Numbered from the stretch's first letter, positions 1 through 8,921 are shown. The stretch is DNA of 32,225 bases from Companilactobacillus hulinensis (GCF_003946555.1 NZ_RHOO01000027.1:1-32225), one strand, 5' to 3'. Translations and numbers: made by a program. The notes: a model not told the origin generated them from the sequence alone.

Positions 1-2231
1 ATAGAATAAGGATTATCAGGGTCACCAGTAAGAGTTACGGTAACATCTTTTGATTGATTATCAGCTAAGTGATATCCAGCAGGTAACACATCTTGAGTAA
101 TAGTAAAAGTTTGAGTATCCCCAACTTTACCAGGTTGAACATCAAGAGGAATGGTCGAACCTTCACTAGTAGCGACAGAAAGTGATTTACCATCCACAGG
201 ATCACCAACTAAAGTAACAGTAGATGTTGATGTATTAGGAGTAGTTGTGTCTGCTGTAAAATTGACGTTAACAGTAGTACCACTTGCAATATGATAACCT
301 TTCGGAAGACCAATAACACCCGTGATATCTGATACATCTACATCAGAACTTTGACCTACAAAATGTCCAGTACCTGAGATAGGAATTGTAACTGTTCCAC
401 CTTTATCTGTGCTTACGGTTACACTTCCATCAGATGCCTCTGCTGAGCTGTACGTAGCTGCAGGACTAGCTGTTGCTTGAGTTTGTTCAAGAAATACAGT
501 TGGGTCATTTGTCAAGGTATATGTAATACCATTGACCGTTATTGTGGCGGGTGCCTCTGCATCTACAGTTGTATTAAATGTACCGCTTATGTTATTTACA
601 ATATCACTTCCGTCATCTCCATTAAGTGTGGTGTGGATAGTGACCATATTGGCAACAGTATCACCTGCTTTTGCAGCACCACTGGCAACATAAAGAAGAC
701 TGGTAGCAGTACCATTAATAGGACCATTACCGTTGTAAAGATATGCGATACCATCTGTAAGTTGACCAGATGTATAAGTTGGGATACCTGAGAAACTTTT
801 ACCAGTATCTGCATTTGTCCATGTAGTTCCTGAATTAGACGTTAATGCAGTATTAGCATCAAATATCAGTGAATGGCTTAGCTTTATTTCTTTAAGATCT
901 GTACCATCAAACATTCCTTCACCCTTTGTTGAGTCACCGGTGTTAGTTCCTACGCCCCAATTCCAAGTTGTTATATATATGCTTGTAAGGCTTATATCAT
1001 TTTTGAACATGCCCTGTAAATCTCCGGGATTTCTAGTGTCTCCAAACCAAGCATTAGTACCAGAGATATTTGCCGTTGTTCCAAGTATATCAGTTAATTT
1101 CTCGTCGTTAGCAAATGCATAACTTGCATTCCTTATGTTTTTAAAAGTTTCATCTCCAAATTGAATTTTCTCAAGAGAATGGTCGTTTTCGAACATATGG
1201 CTCAAATTAGTTACGTTACGTAAATACCAAGATGACAAATCCAGATATGTCAATTTTTCATCATTTTTGAACATGCCTTCTGTATTTCCTGTATTGTTAG
1301 GAATTTCATTGTCAACATTACCAGTGGTTATTTTATCAAGTCCGTTAACTTTGGTTAGGTTTGTCATGTTAGCAAATAGATATGATGAGTCTGTAGGTGC
1401 AACCATTGGCGTTTCAACATTAATCTGAGTGATATTTGCTGTATTACCACCCCAGCGTTCGTGGTCTACTCCTGTACCATTATCTAAAACTTTATTACCA
1501 TAGGTATTTCCAATATTTAATGTTTTTGTGTTAACACCATCGTTGTTAGCAACAACATGCCAACCATTACCTGTGTCAGTAGTAGGAACAACAGTATCTT
1601 CAGCAACAGCTTTAGTTGCGTCAGCATCTGTAGCAGTACCATCTACAGGAGTTGTACCATCAGCTGTGGCGCCATCTGTAGGAGTATCAGCACCAGCAAG
1701 AGTTCCAGCAGCAGGAGCGGCTGCAACTTTCATCAATGAACTAGCTAATAAAGCTTTAGAACTAGTACCTTTAGCTGGTTCCAATGCAGCTGTATCAAGT
1801 GTTTCTGTAGTTGAACCAGTTGTGGCGTCAGCAGCAGTTGCGGCAGTTTTATCTGCATCACTACTTGTAGCAGTGGCTTCAGTCCCAGTTTTAACTGTTG
1901 TATCAACAGGATCAGTTGTTGGTGCAGGTGTTGTATCTTTGTCACCAGTATTTGGTGTATCTTGAGTTTTATCTAGAGGTGCGGCATCTGAATCAGATTT
2001 TTTAACTGTAGCAGGATCCTCCGTACCGGAAGTGGTACCACTTTGTACCATTGTTAATGGAGCTTGTGTATCCGCAGTAACATCAGCCTTTGCGATGTTA
2101 GTTGGTGCTCCAAGCAGGAACAATCCTCCAGCTAGTGATAGGCTGCTAATAACAACCCAATTCTTTTTAGATTTGACTAATTTTTTTCTCATGACAGTAT
2201 TTGGGTCACGATTTAATTGTTGAAATCTCAT
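1..2231 (-). CDS. BspA-type leucine-rich-repeat surface protein, 3' end outside window
   Basis: An uninterrupted frame of 743 codons runs from the ATG at 2231 off the left edge, so the C-terminus and any wall anchor are unseen. An AGAGGG ribosome site lies upstream. Residues 1-49 are a long Gram-positive signal peptide with a basic stretch around K17-W25 (KLVKSKKNWV) resembling a degenerate KxYKxGKxW signal, a hydrophobic core, and a likely AKA/D cleavage site at 49/50. Residues 50-220 are a Thr/Ala/Asp-rich low-complexity stalk. Residues of about 280-450 hold repeated modules containing MFANMTNL, MFENDHSL, MFKNDISL and MFDGTDLK, the hallmark of BspA/DUF285 leucine-rich repeats. From about 590 onward tandem beta-rich modules recur (GYHIASGT.. 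and GYHLADNQ..), probably mucin-binding-like or spacer domains. Role inferred: secreted adhesin or host/matrix-binding surface protein. Confidence 0.85.
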   Translation of the reverse strand, partial: MRFQQLNRDPNTVMRKKLVKSKKNWVVISSLSLAGGLFLLGAPTNIAKADVTADTQAPLTMVQSGTTSGTEDPATVKKSDSDAAPLDKTQDTPNTGDKDTTPAPTTDPVDTTVKTGTEATATSSDADKTAATAADATTGSTTETLDTAALEPAKGTSSKALLASSLMKVAAAPAAGTLAGADTPTDGATADGTTPVDGTATDADATKAVAEDTVVPTTDTGNGWHVVANNDGVNTKTLNIGNTYGNKVLDNGTGVDHERWGGNTANITQINVETPMVAPTDSSYLFANMTNLTKVNGLDKITTGNVDNEIPNNTGNTEGMFKNDEKLTYLDLSSWYLRNVTNLSHMFENDHSLEKIQFGDETFKNIRNASYAFANDEKLTDILGTTANISGTNAWFGDTRNPGDLQGMFKNDISLTSIYITTWNWGVGTNTGDSTKGEGMFDGTDLKEIKLSHSLIFDANTALTSNSGTTWTNADTGKSFSGIPTYTSGQLTDGIAYLYNGNGPINGTATSLLYVASGAAKAGDTVANMVTIHTTLNGDDGSDIVNNISGTFNTTVDAEAPATITVNGITYTLTNDPTVFLEQTQATASPAATYSSAEASDGSVTVSTDKGGTVTIPISGTGHFVGQSSDVDVSDITGVIGLPKGYHIASGTTVNVNFTADTTTPNTSTSTVTLVGDPVDGKSLSVATSEGSTIPLDVQPGKVGDTQTFTITQDVLPAGYHLADNQSKDVTVTLTGDPDNPYS

Positions 2232-2718
2232 AATTTTGCCCTCTATCCTCTAAATTGTTAGAAAAAACCTAACATTACAGTTAAAAAGTATAGTTATTAT
2301 ATATTTATATATATTTCATTTACGGTAAGAATTATTTAATAAAAATGGAAATGCGTCTAGTCTTTCATGACTTATTAATTAGAGGATCTATTAAATGTAA
2401 CCGCTAGCGAATGATTGAAAAAGCCTTTTTATAAGGGTTTTTCCAGCTTTCTAAGACCGAAAAATTCAAATATGATTTTTTATAATTTGAACTTGTATAT
2501 ATACGTTATTATGTATACGGCGTAATATTGGCATTTTGCCACATTTTAGGTATTTTTAAGATTGATTGTATTTTATTATTTGAGTAACTTTTACTTTATT
2601 GGGGATGGCCAACTTTTCAGTTCCTAAGAATGATCATTTGGCGACTGAATGAGATTAAACCAAGAACGGCTAATATTCAGCACATTACTTCATAAATATA
2701 ATAATAATTATAATAAAA
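2232..2718. other. AT-rich intergenic region, no gene seen
   Basis: No open frame with a ribosome site and no recognisable protein remnant was found on either strand. Small inverted repeats are present: TGTTAG/CTAACA in the leader of the surface-protein gene, and TTCAGT/ACTGAA near 2615-2652. None has a T-tract that would make it a convincing terminator. The promoter of the surface-protein gene must lie in the right-hand direction from 2232, but I cannot place a clear -35/-10 pair. Confidence 0.5.
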
Positions 2719-2749
2719 AAGCCACTAGAAAATTGCTTTCTAGTGGCTT
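2715..2749 (-). terminator. Rho-independent terminator of the SLAP gene
   Basis: A perfect 13-bp stem (2719-2731 with 2737-2749, AAGCCACTAGAAA / TTTCTAGTGGCTT) with a 5-nt loop is followed on the minus strand by T6. It starts only 6 nt past the stop codon of the SLAP-domain gene. Confidence 0.93.
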
Positions 2750-2754
2750 AAGTA

Positions 2755-4056
2755 CTATTTAACTGATGTGGCAAAATATGGTTCATAGTCTGCATTTTCG
2801 AATACGGTATTGTGCGTAATGCTGAATGCATCCGCAGGCAACCATCTGTTTTTATCTACTTCAAAGAAATATTTACCTTGATTATTCTTAACGGCTTTGT
2901 AGATAGTAAAGTTTGATCCGGCACCGAACGGATTTTTAACATATGTATTAGTACTATTATCATAAAAATCACGTAGGGCAGTGGTTTGAGCTTGGAATGT
3001 TCCGCCCCAGTTAGTTGCATTGTTGTTTTCTCTATCAACATCTTGTTGATTTACGGTGTGTCCGTTTGCATCTGTAACTGCCATGGAATCTTCAGAGATC
3101 CATTGGTTTGGAGCAACACGATAATACGTTTGACCATTCATCGTTTTCTTTCCATTTAACTTCCAAGATGTAAAATGGCCGAATGCATTAGGTGTTATTT
3201 GACCATTGTCGGTATAAGACATGGAACCAGCATGGAATATTGTTCCTATGTATCCAGGAGTTGCGGTGATTCCGTTGTTATTTTGCGCAGTTCCATTGAT
3301 CAAAGTCCCAGCAGCATTGTAAATGTCAGCGTTTTGACCAGCAATCCATTCTCCAGTTGCTATACGATAATAGGGAAGACCACCATTGTATTTCATGGCA
3401 TCGACTTTCCATGCTGTACCGTGGCCGAATGAATATTGTGTTTCACTACCGAAGTCATTGAAGACTACGGCTCCACCTTGACGGATAACAGCTTTATATC
3501 CAGGAGTTTTTTGAATTCCCTTCATATAGCTAGGTGTTTCGTTAGCAGATTTGATCTCGATTGAATCTGCACTGATCCATTCATTGGTTGCCACACGATA
3601 ATAATGTTTGCCATTCATTACCTTAGTAGCACCAAGCTTCCATGAAGTGAAGTTACCAAGAGTTCTGTTAGCGATGATATTACCATTATCGTTAACTAGT
3701 GTACCCATGCCGCGTTTAACGGTCCCAATTTTTCCTGAATTAGAGTCGACGCTATATCCTGTGTTATTAGCTTGTTTGATTTCAACAGAATTAGCATTGA
3801 TCCATTCGTTAGTGGCTACTTTGTAATAGTTAACACCGTTAATAGTCTTCATGGTACCCAGTTGCCATGAAGTGAAGTTGCCAAGACTTCTGTTGGCAAT
3901 AACTTTCCCATTGCCATCAACTAATGTACCGCCGTTGCGTCTGACAATTCCGATTTTGGCGGAATCAGCGTGCACATCTAGAATTGAGTTAGTAATCATC
4001 ATTGGAGCAAGCAGAACCGCTACAGTTGTACCGATTAATAGTTTGTTCTTTCTCAT
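2755..4056 (-). CDS. SLAP (S-layer protein A) repeat surface protein
   Basis: 433 codons, with GGGAGG 9 nt before the ATG. Residues 1-30 are a signal peptide (MRKNK basic start, hydrophobic core, cleavage after VHA). The rest consists of five repeats of about 60 residues at roughly 33-93, 108-168, 186-245, 267-328 and 351-413. Each begins with a G-x-I/V beta strand and ends in a YYxVATNEWI-like signature; the Trp at 85, 160, 237, 319 and 405 marks equivalent positions. This is the SLAP-type module of lactobacilli that binds secondary wall polymers and holds proteins to the wall without LPXTG. No catalytic domain or LPXTG is visible, and the mature protein has no Cys. It is too short and too repetitive to be a classical S-layer subunit; a wall-associated accessory protein is more likely. 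A weak promoter may be TTAATG-N17-TACTAT in the leader. Family call firm, exact role unknown. Confidence 0.87.
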   Translation of the reverse strand: MRKNKLLIGTTVAVLLAPMMITNSILDVHADSAKIGIVRRNGGTLVDGNGKVIANRSLGNFTSWQLGTMKTINGVNYYKVATNEWINANSVEIKQANNTGYSVDSNSGKIGTVKRGMGTLVNDNGNIIANRTLGNFTSWKLGATKVMNGKHYYRVATNEWISADSIEIKSANETPSYMKGIQKTPGYKAVIRQGGAVVFNDFGSETQYSFGHGTAWKVDAMKYNGGLPYYRIATGEWIAGQNADIYNAAGTLINGTAQNNNGITATPGYIGTIFHAGSMSYTDNGQITPNAFGHFTSWKLNGKKTMNGQTYYRVAPNQWISEDSMAVTDANGHTVNQQDVDRENNNATNWGGTFQAQTTALRDFYDNSTNTYVKNPFGAGSNFTIYKAVKNNQGKYFFEVDKNRWLPADAFSITHNTVFENADYEPYFATSVK

Positions 4057-4205
4057 AATATAAACCTCCCATATATGGTATCTACATCATAGTATGCAAA
4101 ATTTAGTTATACATTAATCTAGATTTATCTTACGCAATCCTTAAGTATTACAATTATAGGAATATTTAGAGATTTATTATTTAAAATAACCAATGTGTTT
4201 GTAGT

Positions 4206-4239
4206 AAAAAAGCACATGTAATTTGATCTACATATGCTT
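4206..4239 (-). terminator. Minus-strand terminator upstream of the SLAP gene
   Basis: Stem of 11 positions with one mismatch (4210-4220 with 4229-4239, AAGCACATGTA / TACATATGCTT), followed on the minus strand by T6 (plus-strand A's at 4206-4211). It would insulate the SLAP promoter from transcription arriving from the MATE side. Confidence 0.7.
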
Positions 4240-4283
4240 ATATGTTTGAAGTCTTAATATATACCTGATAGAATGTGAGTGTA

Positions 4284-4404
4284 ATAAAAAAGACGGCAAA
4301 CCCCTACAATGGGTTATACCGCCAGCAACACCGCTGGAGCGGTGGCAAATACTTATACTAAAGAATAAGTCGAGACTTGCCTAGTCGATTCGGCTTATTT
4401 TTTT
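4284..4404. ncRNA. Putative structured RNA element with terminator-like ends on both strands
   Basis: On the minus strand the segment folds into GGCAA/TTGCC and ACTTAT/ATAAGT stems, a compact ACCGCT-CC-AGCGGT hairpin, and a terminal imperfect hairpin (4291-4322) followed by T6 at its minus-strand end. On the plus strand it ends with AATAAG...CTTATT followed by T7 at 4398-4404. Overlapping RNAs that end at opposite edges of one GC-rich block are typical of antisense pairs such as type I toxin-antitoxin loci. I could not find a matching small toxin frame, so the identity remains open. Confidence 0.4.
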
Positions 4405-4460
4405 AGTGTCCTTAATAATAGCTTGTATGCTAAAACCAACCGAACGATACTGATTAACAC

Positions 4461-4508
4461 AAAAGAGCTGTATCGCATCTGATTTATCAAATGCAATACA
4501 GCTCTTTT
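4461..4508. terminator. Long perfect hairpin, possible bidirectional terminator
   Basis: AAAAGAGCTGTAT (4461-4473) pairs perfectly with 4496-4508. After one C/A mismatch, GCAT pairs with ATGC, and TGAT with ATCA closes a tiny loop. The stem is flanked by AAAA on one side and TTTT on the other, so either strand ends in only four T's. It probably ends transcripts coming from the MATE gene. Confidence 0.6.
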
Positions 4509-4565
4509 GGTGTAATTGTAACCAGTATGAAACTATATTTTTACTAATGAACGAAACAAGTCGGA

Positions 4566-4726
4566 AGAACAGAGAACAATCACCAGCTATGAAAGTGGAG
4601 TTACGGCTTTAGCCGTTACACCACCGAACAAGTTTGAAGATTTGCGAAGCAAAGCTTCAAACCGAGAACCGGGACCGTACCTAAGGCTCGGTTCGTTTCG
4701 CATAGCAGGTGATTGTTCTCTGTTCT
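4566..4726. repeat. 161-bp cloverleaf-like palindromic element
   Basis: A 19-bp perfect outer stem (4566-4584 with 4708-4726) continues after one A/A mismatch as GCTATG/CATAGC (4586-4591 with 4701-4706). Inside lie three further hairpins: 4595-4624 (GTGG..ACGGCT-TT-AGCCGT..CCAC), 4632-4662 (GTTTGAAG with CTTCAAAC, inner TTTGC-GAA-GCAAA) and 4661-4692 (ACCGAG with CTCGGT). It lies 13 bp past the MATE stop. There is no T-tract, so it is not an ordinary terminator. It could be a mobile intergenic repeat (MITE/REP-like) or a structured RNA; no second copy occurs in this window. Confidence 0.65.
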
Positions 4727-4739
4727 GTAGACGAAAATC

Positions 4740-6107
4740 CTATTCAATAATTTCCTCAGGAATATCAACATTCCCATCTTTCATCTTACTCAACTTGTTC
4801 CATTCAACTCTCCAAGTACTTACAAGAACAAGAACTGAACCGATCCAAGCAAGGGGACTTGCCATAGCAGCGCCATAGAATCCAAAGAAGCGAATCATAA
4901 CAACACTGGCAAAGACTCTCATGAGAAGTTCGGCAACTCCAGCAATCGTGGGAGCTTTTTGATTACCCAATCCTTGCAATGTATATCTAACGATAAACAA
5001 TATCGATAACATGAAGTACATTGATCCGTTGAAGTAATAGTAGATTTGAATCAAGTTCAAGACATGTGTTTCACTGCCGTTCATGAATAGATGTGAAATA
5101 TTTCGACCAAACATGATCAGGATCAAACCAATAGTAATGCTTGAACCAACTGACATGGCGATACCTTTTTTAACACCTTCGAGGATACGTGAGTATTTCT
5201 TGGCACCCAAGTTCTGTGCAGTGTAATTAACAAGTGAAATACCGAAGCTCCAAGCTGGAAGGGTGGCAATCTGTTCAACTCTTCCGGCAACCGTGTAAGC
5301 AGCAACGGCATCGGCACCTAAGGTATTAAGCATGAATTGCAGAATGATTGAGCCAATGGCAATAATTGATGATTGGAATCCCATTGGCAAACTTACCTTG
5401 AGTAATTCTTTGATTTCTTCCATATCTATTTTGAAGTCTGATTTACTAAGAATCAGATATGGTATTTTTCTTCTAATATAGAAATACAAGATAACCATTG
5501 AAATCGCTTGCGCAACAACTGTAGCTAATCCCGCACCAGCAACTCCCATGTGGAGGTAGAGGATGAAGACTAGCTCTAATAGAATATTCAGAACTGTACT
5601 GACGATCAAGAAGAACAATGGAACACGTGAATCTCCCAAGGCCCGCATTGTATTACCTAAGAAGTCAAATCCGACGAAGGCAAAGATACCAGCGAAGATT
5701 ATTTCTAGGAAAACAAATGCATCATGTATCAATATTGCCGGTGTCTGCATTGCCTTTAGCAATGGGTATGCGACTAATAGGGCAAGTATTGTAAAGATTA
5801 CAGTGATGAATAATGAAATTATAATACCTGATGCAAAGCTTTTAGTGACGCCACGTTCGTCTCCAGCGCCATGTTTTCGCGCGGTCAAGATAGTTAGACC
5901 ACTAGTCATACCTTGAGCAAATCCGATAACTAATCCAGTCAGTCCACCAGTGGCTCCGACACTAGCTAGGGCATTAACGCTGATAGTACGGCCGACAATC
6001 AAAGTATCAATGAAACTATAGAACTGTTGAAAAAAGTTCCCCATCAACAATGGAATCGTATATAAAAAGATAACCTTCAAAGGCTTCCCATTTGTTAAAT
6101 CGATCAA
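4740..6107 (-). CDS. MATE-family multidrug/Na+ (or H+) antiporter
   Basis: 455 codons, the usual length for MATE transporters, with about twelve hydrophobic segments. Features of the family are visible: the N-terminal LTNGKPLKVIFLYTIPLLMGNFFQQFYSFIDTLIVGR-type start (Asp and Val-Gly-Arg of TM1/loop), the SVGATGGLTGLVIGFAQGMTSG stretch, and the equivalent QNLGAKKYSR motif in the second half. Expected role: export of cationic drugs or metabolites across the cytoplasmic membrane, driven by Na+ or H+. The start is TTG (6107), chosen because GGAGGG lies 11 nt upstream and no in-frame ATG precedes the conserved N-terminus. It stands alone; its 3' flank is the cloverleaf element. Substrate cannot be told. 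Confidence 0.9.
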   Translation of the reverse strand: MIDLTNGKPLKVIFLYTIPLLMGNFFQQFYSFIDTLIVGRTISVNALASVGATGGLTGLVIGFAQGMTSGLTILTARKHGAGDERGVTKSFASGIIISLFITVIFTILALLVAYPLLKAMQTPAILIHDAFVFLEIIFAGIFAFVGFDFLGNTMRALGDSRVPLFFLIVSTVLNILLELVFILYLHMGVAGAGLATVVAQAISMVILYFYIRRKIPYLILSKSDFKIDMEEIKELLKVSLPMGFQSSIIAIGSIILQFMLNTLGADAVAAYTVAGRVEQIATLPAWSFGISLVNYTAQNLGAKKYSRILEGVKKGIAMSVGSSITIGLILIMFGRNISHLFMNGSETHVLNLIQIYYYFNGSMYFMLSILFIVRYTLQGLGNQKAPTIAGVAELLMRVFASVVMIRFFGFYGAAMASPLAWIGSVLVLVSTWRVEWNKLSKMKDGNVDIPEEIIE

Positions 6108-6184
6108 TAAAAAATCCCCCCTCCAAACGTAATCACGATTATTCTATCATGATACATTTTGAGAGAGGAGTAAATAGAATTATT

Positions 6185-8896
6185 TTAATAATCTAACATT
6201 TTTTCTTTGTGTGCATCTAACTTAATTTTATCGCCCTTAAAAACGACCACAATGTCTTTATCAGGAATAACTCTAACCTGATCGTGACTAACTGTGAAGT
6301 AGAAGTGGATATCTTTGAATATCATATTGAACTTGATACTCTGCCATGCATCGGGTAAATTAGGGTTGATTTCTAGTTCTGGACCACGATAATCGATTCC
6401 GGCAAAGAAGCTAGTTACGACATTAAGTGTTGCACCCATAACACCGAGATGAATACCTTCAGCGGTGGTTCCACCTTGGATGTCTGAGTAGTCAGAAGTT
6501 AATGCTTGGTAGAATAATTTCCAAGCCAAATCTTTATTTCCAACTTTTAGTAGGAGCATTGAGTAAACGATTCTTGAAAGTGTTGAACCATGTGTTGTTC
6601 GACTCAAATAGTATTCAATATTCTTTTTTATGAATTCATTTTTATCTTTAATTTCGTATCCAAGGTCATTTAACTGATGGAAGAAAGTTGGAACTCTTAA
6701 TATATAGAGAGCCATCAATGCATCAGCTTGTTTGGCTACTTGATAGTCGTCGGGATTGTCACCTTCGGCTTTGAGGATACGGTCCATTCTGGATATATCG
6801 CCATATTGACGCCGATAATAGTCGAAATCAATGGGTTTTAGATCGAAATAACCGTCGAATTGGGCAAGGATTTCATCTTGATTGAATTCAAGTTCGAGAT
6901 TATGTCTGATTTTCTTAGTTAATTCGAGGTCTTTATCCGAGAAATCAGCACGCTTGTAATTATCATCCAATACGTCTTGTGGCTCATGACTTGATAGGTA
7001 ATCAACCTTCTTGAATACCCAGCTGGTCATGATATTTGTATAAGCATTATTCTTTAAGCCACTTGTTTCTTTGTCAGGATATCCTTCGTGGAATTCATCT
7101 GGTCCCATGACGTTTTCAATGGTGTATTTACCGGTTTTCTCATCGTATTCAGACATGCTTATCCACATTTTGGTAATATTCAGTAACATTTCCAAACCAT
7201 ACTTCTGCATGAATTCTTCATCATTGGTCATGCTGTAGTAGTTCCAGATATTGTAGGCAATGGCAAGTGAGACGTGTCTTTGTTTACGTGAATTGTCAGG
7301 ATCCCATTGATTGGTGATTGGGTTCAAGTGAGTTATCTGTGATTGTTCATCACCATACATCCCTGATTGCCAAGGGTACATTGCACCTTCAAGACCATTC
7401 TCTTTTGCATATTTTTTAGCAGAATCTAGTCGATTGTAACGGTACATCAATAATGACTTAGTCAGGTCAGGGTAGTGCAGATTGTAATATGGAAGGATGA
7501 ATAATTCATCCCAGAAGACGTGTCCACGATAAGCCTCACCGTGTAATCCACGAGCCCCAACTGAAACATCAAGATCTTTATTGACGTTTTGTTGAGCTGA
7601 AACAGTGGCGTGGAAGGCGTTCAAGTGAAGCAATTTTTGTGAAGTAATATCTCCATCGATCTCAAGATATTCATTACTCCAGATTTCTTGCCAGCTTCCC
7701 ATCGAGTTACTTACGGCATCAGCAAATGTCTTGTGATAGGCATGTGACTTAACTGCTTCAACCAAATCAGTCTTAGTTTCTAGCGATGTATAGATGCTGA
7801 CAGTTTTTTCAAGTGTATAAGTATTTCCCTCAACAACTTCAAATTCGATTGATTGGGATACTTTATCATGAGCTTTGTTGGTATGAATATTTAATTCACT
7901 GAGATTAGGAGAGTCGATTTTTGAACCAACGGCGATATTGATATCTGAATTACGAGTGTGAGCTAAAAGTATGGCGATATTACCTTCATCTAATGTTTTG
8001 TCAGTGATCAAATGGTGATTGTTCAAGTTGCTATAACGTTTAACGTTGGCATTAACTACTTGTCCATCTATTTCTGTGTAAATTTTCATTTTGCCAGAGA
8101 AGTTCAATGGTTGAACGGTGTATTGCAATGAATAACTGTGGTAATTCTTCATGTCGGCAACTTTGCGGCTGATTACCTTGAGACGCTTACCATTCTTTAG
8201 GCGAATGAACATAGTTGTCGTCAGCAATCCAGATCTCATGTCTAGTGAACGGAAGACATTTTCTAGTTCTTCTTCGTTGAGCTTGAATGGTTCGGTATCG
8301 TCGATACTGAAGGTAATGTACTGTGCGTTTGGCAAGTTAACCAGATCTTCATTGACGATATCCTTATTGTTGATACTAGTTGTCAATTGGTTGAACACGC
8401 CAGCTACATATGTTCCTGGGTAATTGTTCTCATCGGCCTTGGATTCTACATAGGCTCCACGCAGTCCAAAATAACCGTTTCCTAGTGTCTGCATAGATTC
8501 TTGGGAATACTGATTTTTACCAGATTCGATACCATAGTAGTCAAGATGCCATCCAGCATATTCTGTTTCGATGGAAGCTGCTTGTTTCAAGCCTAATTTA
8601 GCAACTTGGTGGATACCAACTGTAGGGATGTGAAATAGGTTCTCCATATATAGTCCAATATCGATTGGTTGATCAAGACAACTGACAATCGTGTCTTTTA
8701 GTTCAACATCAATTGGATTCAAAATTACAATTACATCAAAATATTCGGGAAGCTTTGACTTGAAGTTGACAAAGTTTTCGGTCAATTTCAATCTGGGATT
8801 AATATTATAAGTCTGCTGCACTGTAGCTGTGGTGTTCTGATCCTCATATGAATAGGTAATATGCTTATCAGTAACGGTTAAATATAGTGGCGTCAT
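6185..8896 (-). CDS. Glycoside hydrolase family 65 enzyme (alpha-glucobiose phosphorylase or hydrolase)
   Basis: The start was set at the ATG at 8896 because GGAGGG ends 5 nt before it; an in-frame ATG at 8914 would put that site inside codons 3-4. The protein is 903 residues. GH65 landmarks: the N-domain LGNGYFGLRGAYVES, catalytic-domain RGLHGEAYRGHVFWDE, YPWQSG with HLNP, the VMGPDEFHEGYPD motif with the presumed general-acid Glu at about 601, HGSTLSR near the anion site, and GTTAEGIHLGVMG. Typical maltose or kojibiose phosphorylases have about 750-780 residues; here about 110 extra residues precede the GH65 N-domain. The YPWQSG/HGSTLSR wording resembles, from memory, the trehalase-like GH65 clade, so phosphorolysis versus hydrolysis is open. 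It is divergent from a PTS permease, which suggests an imported alpha-glucoside (possibly phosphorylated) as substrate. Confidence 0.88.
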   Translation of the reverse strand: MTPLYLTVTDKHITYSYEDQNTTATVQQTYNINPRLKLTENFVNFKSKLPEYFDVIVILNPIDVELKDTIVSCLDQPIDIGLYMENLFHIPTVGIHQVAKLGLKQAASIETEYAGWHLDYYGIESGKNQYSQESMQTLGNGYFGLRGAYVESKADENNYPGTYVAGVFNQLTTSINNKDIVNEDLVNLPNAQYITFSIDDTEPFKLNEEELENVFRSLDMRSGLLTTTMFIRLKNGKRLKVISRKVADMKNYHSYSLQYTVQPLNFSGKMKIYTEIDGQVVNANVKRYSNLNNHHLITDKTLDEGNIAILLAHTRNSDINIAVGSKIDSPNLSELNIHTNKAHDKVSQSIEFEVVEGNTYTLEKTVSIYTSLETKTDLVEAVKSHAYHKTFADAVSNSMGSWQEIWSNEYLEIDGDITSQKLLHLNAFHATVSAQQNVNKDLDVSVGARGLHGEAYRGHVFWDELFILPYYNLHYPDLTKSLLMYRYNRLDSAKKYAKENGLEGAMYPWQSGMYGDEQSQITHLNPITNQWDPDNSRKQRHVSLAIAYNIWNYYSMTNDEEFMQKYGLEMLLNITKMWISMSEYDEKTGKYTIENVMGPDEFHEGYPDKETSGLKNNAYTNIMTSWVFKKVDYLSSHEPQDVLDDNYKRADFSDKDLELTKKIRHNLELEFNQDEILAQFDGYFDLKPIDFDYYRRQYGDISRMDRILKAEGDNPDDYQVAKQADALMALYILRVPTFFHQLNDLGYEIKDKNEFIKKNIEYYLSRTTHGSTLSRIVYSMLLLKVGNKDLAWKLFYQALTSDYSDIQGGTTAEGIHLGVMGATLNVVTSFFAGIDYRGPELEINPNLPDAWQSIKFNMIFKDIHFYFTVSHDQVRVIPDKDIVVVFKGDKIKLDAHKEKMLDY

Positions 8897-8921
8897 GATA
8901 ACCCTCCGATACATTTATTTA

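Larger units (their letters stand above)
4057..4739. other. Structure-rich non-coding region between MATE and SLAP genes
   Basis: 683 bp without a convincing gene but with four separate secondary-structure elements: a minus-strand terminator (4206-4239), a roughly 115-bp element with terminator-like ends on both strands (4284-4404), a near-perfect 48-bp hairpin (4461-4508) and a 161-bp cloverleaf-like palindrome (4566-4726). They are listed separately. Short frames exist, such as a 27-codon hydrophobic/basic minus-strand frame starting inside the 4461-4508 hairpin (MRYSSFVLISIV...TLKK), but none has a clear ribosome site. Confidence 0.7.

Noticed and set aside
477-1122. Several plus-strand frames of 60-104 codons
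   Set aside because: All lie opposite the adhesin gene, which has a signal peptide and recognisable repeats.
1528-1965. Plus-strand frame rich in Val/Ser/Ala over 145 codons
   Set aside because: It is the complement of the Thr/Ala-rich stalk of the minus-strand adhesin; no ribosome site and strongly biased composition.
4566-4726. T-box riboswitch reading of the structured element (GGTGGTGTAACGG)
   Set aside because: No proper T-box core (AGGGTGGNACCGCG), no antiterminator/terminator pair, and no synthetase or amino-acid gene downstream.
4642-4878. 78-codon plus-strand frame crossing the cloverleaf element
   Set aside because: It runs through the palindrome and into the antisense of the MATE gene; no ribosome site or family.
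8897-8914. Earlier ATG start for the GH65 gene
   Set aside because: It would place the GGAGGG site within codons 3-4, whereas the ATG at 8896 is correctly spaced from it.
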